DNA from: Ovoidimarina sp050299695
GTDB taxonomy: Bacteria; Pseudomonadota; Alphaproteobacteria; Rhodobacterales; Rhodobacteraceae
Reading direction: 5' to 3'
Length of the DNA stretch: 6,449 nucleotides
Assembly: GCA_050299695.1 (NCBI GenBank)
Contig: JBNKWI010000149.1
Location: forward strand, 1-6,449
The first letter of the stretch is position 1, and the number at the start of each line of letters is the position of its first letter. Positions 5,429 to 6,449 of the stretch are shown here, one piece after another. A model generated the notes under the pieces. That model saw only the letters and a list, made by a program, of their open reading frames with translations. It did no database searches and was not told the origin of the DNA. Both the position numbers and the translations under genes were made by a program.

Positions 5429-6449
5429 TCATCGCTGCGCGGTGCGCCAGTCCGGGTGTTCCCAAGGCACGTCGTTCGCGGGTACGAGCGGGTTTCGCCC
5501 GAGGATGTGATCCGCCGCCTTCTCGCCCACCATGATCGACGGCGCGTTCAGGTTGCCGTTGGTGATCCTTGGAAAGATCGAGCTGTCGGCCACCCGGAGC
5601 CCCTCGACGCCGATCACCCGGCATTCCGGATCGACCACCGCCATCGGGTCGCCCGCCGCGCCCATCTTCGCCGTGCCGCAGGGGTGGTAGGCACTTTCGG
5701 CGTGATCGCGCACCACGGCGTCGAGCGCCTCGTCGCTCTGCACCTCCGCGCCCGGCTGGATTTCCCGCCCCCTGAAGGGCTTGAACGCGTCCTGATCGAG
5801 GATCTCCCGCACGAGACGGATCGCGGCGCGGAAATCCACCCAGTCCTTTTCGTGGGACATGTAGTTGAAGCGGATCACCGGCGCGTCGGCCGGGTTGGCC
5901 GACCGCAGCGAGACCGATCCCCGCGACGGGCTCAGCATCGGGCCGACATGGGCCTGGAAGCCGTGCCCCTCGGCCACCGCGCGCCCGTCATAGCGGACTG
6001 CGATGGGCAGGAAGTGGAACTGGATGTCGGGATACTCGACCCCTGCCGCGCTGCGGATGAAACCGCCGGTCTCGAACTGGTTCGATCCGCCCGGGCCCCG
6101 GCCCGTCAGGAGCCAGAGCGCGCCGACATAGGCCTTTCCGAGAAGGTTCCAGTACTTGTAGAGGCTGACCGGCTGCGTCGCCGCGACCTGAACGTAGAGC
6201 TCCAGGTGGTCTTGCAGGTTCGCGCCCACCCCGGGCCGGTCGGCAAGGACGGGGATGCCGCGTTCGGCGAGATGCGCACCCGGTCCGACGCCCGACAGCA
6301 TCAGGATGTGCGGAGAATTGATCGCGCCGGCCGCGAGGATCACCTCGGCGCGGGCGAGCGCGGTCCGGCTCTCGCCGCCCCGGTGATAGGCGATGCCGGT
6401 CGCGCGGCCGTCCTTGATGATGACGCGTTCGACCAGCGCGCCCGTCTCG
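5429..6449 (-). CDS. betA: Choline dehydrogenase (GMC oxidoreductase), N-terminus outside window
   Basis: The C-terminal 339 residues are present; the frame is open to the window edge, and GTG at 6343 is only an internal codon. Roughly 200 N-terminal residues, including the FAD-binding GxGxxG, are missing. The sequence follows E. coli BetA block by block: ILAAGAINSPHILMLSG, GVGANLQDHLELYVQ, SNQFETGGFIRS, IQFHFLPIA, SPSRGSVSL, FNYMSHEKDW, RGREIQPG, and AYHPCGTAKMG with the catalytic His (codon 5684-5686). GNLNAPSIMVGEKAADHI then carries the conserved active-site Asn (codon 5546-5548). BetA oxidises choline to betaine aldehyde at the inner face of the cytoplasmic membrane, feeding electrons to the respiratory chain. 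This is the first step in making the osmoprotectant glycine betaine or in using choline as a nutrient. The C-terminus ends DWRTAQR, shorter than in E. coli. betB and betI are not visible here; they may lie upstream of the gene, beyond the window. Confidence 0.92.
   Translation of the reverse strand, partial: ETGALVERVIIKDGRATGIAYHRGGESRTALARAEVILAAGAINSPHILMLSGVGPGAHLAERGIPVLADRPGVGANLQDHLELYVQVAATQPVSLYKYWNLLGKAYVGALWLLTGRGPGGSNQFETGGFIRSAAGVEYPDIQFHFLPIAVRYDGRAVAEGHGFQAHVGPMLSPSRGSVSLRSANPADAPVIRFNYMSHEKDWVDFRAAIRLVREILDQDAFKPFRGREIQPGAEVQSDEALDAVVRDHAESAYHPCGTAKMGAAGDPMAVVDPECRVIGVEGLRVADSSIFPRITNGNLNAPSIMVGEKAADHILGRNPLVPANDVPWEHPDWRTAQR

Noticed and set aside
4782..5510. 242-codon open frame on the plus strand
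   Set aside because: It is antisense to the lipoprotein, which has a lipobox and strongly patterned motifs. It also runs across the intergenic gap into the end of betA.

Overview
The window is GC-rich, apparently around two thirds G+C, with strong G/C bias at third codon positions and tightly packed genes. Together with a choline dehydrogenase of the proteobacterial BetA type, this suggests an alphaproteobacterium, most likely of the Rhodobacterales. That assignment is inferred from style and gene content. No rRNA or other marker gene is present. I saw no tRNA, CRISPR array, insertion sequence or integrase.

Region 1 (1-1889, plus strand) holds two genes in an apparent operon, 34 bases apart. 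The first is the 3' part of a caspase-like (peptidase C14) protein. The window opens just before its catalytic cysteine motif DSCRNNPF. After the protease domain come four Sel1-type repeats and a short peptidoglycan-binding-like module. The second encodes a 259-residue exported protein of unknown function with a clear signal peptide and four mature cysteines.

Region 2 (2048-4706, plus strand) begins after a 158-base intergenic gap. It holds a full-length UxaA-family sugar-acid dehydratase (altronate/galactarate dehydratase type) and, 58 bases downstream, an FAD-dependent amine-oxidase-like protein related to monomeric sarcosine oxidase. The oxidase has a poor ribosome binding site. A 14-codon reading frame ends in an ATGA overlap with its start, so coupled translation is possible.

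Region 3 (4731-6449, minus strand) converges on region 2 across a 24-base gap containing a small hairpin. It holds betA (choline dehydrogenase, N-terminal part outside the window), followed by a 194-residue lipoprotein. This lipoprotein has a Cys-His-Asp arrangement reminiscent of transglutaminase-like or LapG-type cysteine proteases and is the least explained gene here.

Functionally, betA makes betaine aldehyde from choline. The sarcosine-oxidase-like enzyme could act further along glycine betaine breakdown, but it could equally serve the sugar-acid pathway of the neighbouring dehydratase. The best candidates for undescribed biology are the lipoprotein with its putative triad and the caspase/exported-protein pair.
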